NCBI GenBank assembly: GCA_028023455.1
Contig: JAQFVV010006273.1
Span: 2,480,001-2,544,000 of the forward strand
Direction: 5' to 3'
DNA from: Epiperipatus broadwayi
Taxonomy: Eukaryota; Onychophora; Udeonychophora; Euonychophora; Peripatidae
Length of the DNA: 64,000 bases
A model generated the notes under the pieces. It saw only the letters and a list, made by a program, of their open reading frames with translations, searched no databases and was not told the origin of the DNA. Below, piece after piece: positions 63,400-64,000 of this stretch. The first letter of the stretch is position 1, and every line of letters begins with the position of its first letter. The position numbers and the translations under genes were made by a program.

Positions 63400-63466
<67 letters not shown>
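63400..63466. repeat. TA microsatellite
   Basis: A long (TA)n tract at the outer right end of the PLE palindrome, matching the tract at the left end (60904-60960). Confidence 0.95.
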
Positions 63467-63468
<2 letters not shown>

Positions 63469-64000
63469 AAAAGAAACCCACAAATCTAGTTTAAACTTAA
63501 CAAAAGAGTACATTTACTCTGGTTTGAATGTATAAGAAGTTAATAAATATTAATAGCATCAACTAACAGATTTCTGATTATTCTACTTTTAACTAACTAG
63601 AAAATACAAATAAGAAATCTTTTTGCATTCTTTTACTATGGTAATAACTTGAACATTTCTTTGCAATAGTCAAAAAAATATCAAGTGTATATGAACTTAA
63701 ACTCAGAATTGATAATTCTTTATTTTTAATTCTGCATTGTAATGTATCATTGCCTGCACATTTTCTAATGTATTTTAATGTATTCTCCATTATTCACACA
63801 CATGCATACAGTTTTGCAATTTTATTTTTATTTTTTAATTGGCACAATTGATTTTCACATTTCCTTCTTTGCAAATTAGCATACTTAATATTTTCATATT
63901 AGGATTAGAGTACATTCAATGCCTTTTATTTCTGCCTAATTCTATACACATACCCTCATGAAACTTCATTTACTTTTATATTATTAGTGATGTAAATTTT
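63467..64000. other. AT-rich sequence, nothing recognised
   Basis: A 65-codon minus-strand frame (63593-63790) reads like possible coding sequence (MENTLKYIRKCAGNDTLQC) but has no recognised family, no flanking splice signals that I trust, and no partner. Confidence 0.3.

Larger units (their letters stand above)
60961..63400. mobile_element. Large head-to-head pair of PLEs (family a)
   Basis: A 2.4-kb palindrome. The minus copy runs from about 62150 down to 60961 and the plus copy from about 62155 to 63385, joined in the RT domain around 62140-62165. Arms are nearly identical. Both lack the RT N-terminus, and each has RT core, GIY-YIG, stop and hammerhead toward the outside. (TA)n tracts lie at both outer ends. 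The arm similarity indicates a recent insertion or gene conversion. Confidence 0.92.

Overview
This is a very AT-rich stretch of a large animal genome. There is no bacterial-style gene density. Coding signal is limited to a few small spliced exons and many retroelement remnants. The species cannot be named from the sequence. Long introns, RTE-type LINEs and abundant Penelope-like elements (PLEs) suggest an invertebrate with a repeat-rich genome, which is inference only.

Host gene: seven exons on the minus strand (52064-52171, 37690-37798, 32002-32105, 21388-21459, 17543-17667, 17383-17455, 5490-5693) join in phase into 795 bp (265 codons). They encode the end of transmembrane domain 1 and nearly all of nucleotide-binding domain 1 of an ABCC/MRP5-like transporter. 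The gene runs off the low-coordinate side, and its 5' exons lie above 52171 and were not found. Almost everything else from about 5.7 to 52 kb is intron.

Mobile DNA: (i) an RTE-clade LINE family has one near-complete copy (6692-9982, 11-bp target-site duplications), a second near-complete copy on the other strand (57654-60905) and three truncated copies. (ii) Several PLE lineages with reverse transcriptase plus GIY-YIG endonuclease lie at 15.1-16.5, 29.85-30.7, 45.7-46.2, 49.2-50.4, 55.5-57.0 and 61.0-63.3 kb. (iii) There are a degenerate Ty3/gypsy integrase, a possible LTR and a tRNA-Arg-derived retrosequence. (iv) Short non-coding elements occur repeatedly, many of them palindromes.

Main observation: about twenty sites across the window fold as type I hammerhead ribozymes (conserved core, stem II, GAAA, very short and often loopless palindromic stem III, two-part stem I). 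They lie just downstream of PLE coding regions and also inside the short non-coding elements. Many copies have TTGAYAA in place of CTGAYGA, which would swap the C3-G8 pair for U3-A8. Many inserts are head-to-head palindromes with element 3' ends facing outward, and several are bounded by 13-19 bp target-site duplications, so each palindrome entered as one unit. In the best composite (22553-23333) two successive predicted cleavage points delimit a 456-nt monomer. This looks like a retrozyme/PLE-type system with dual-primed integration.

A 500-base assembly gap lies at 57142-57641.
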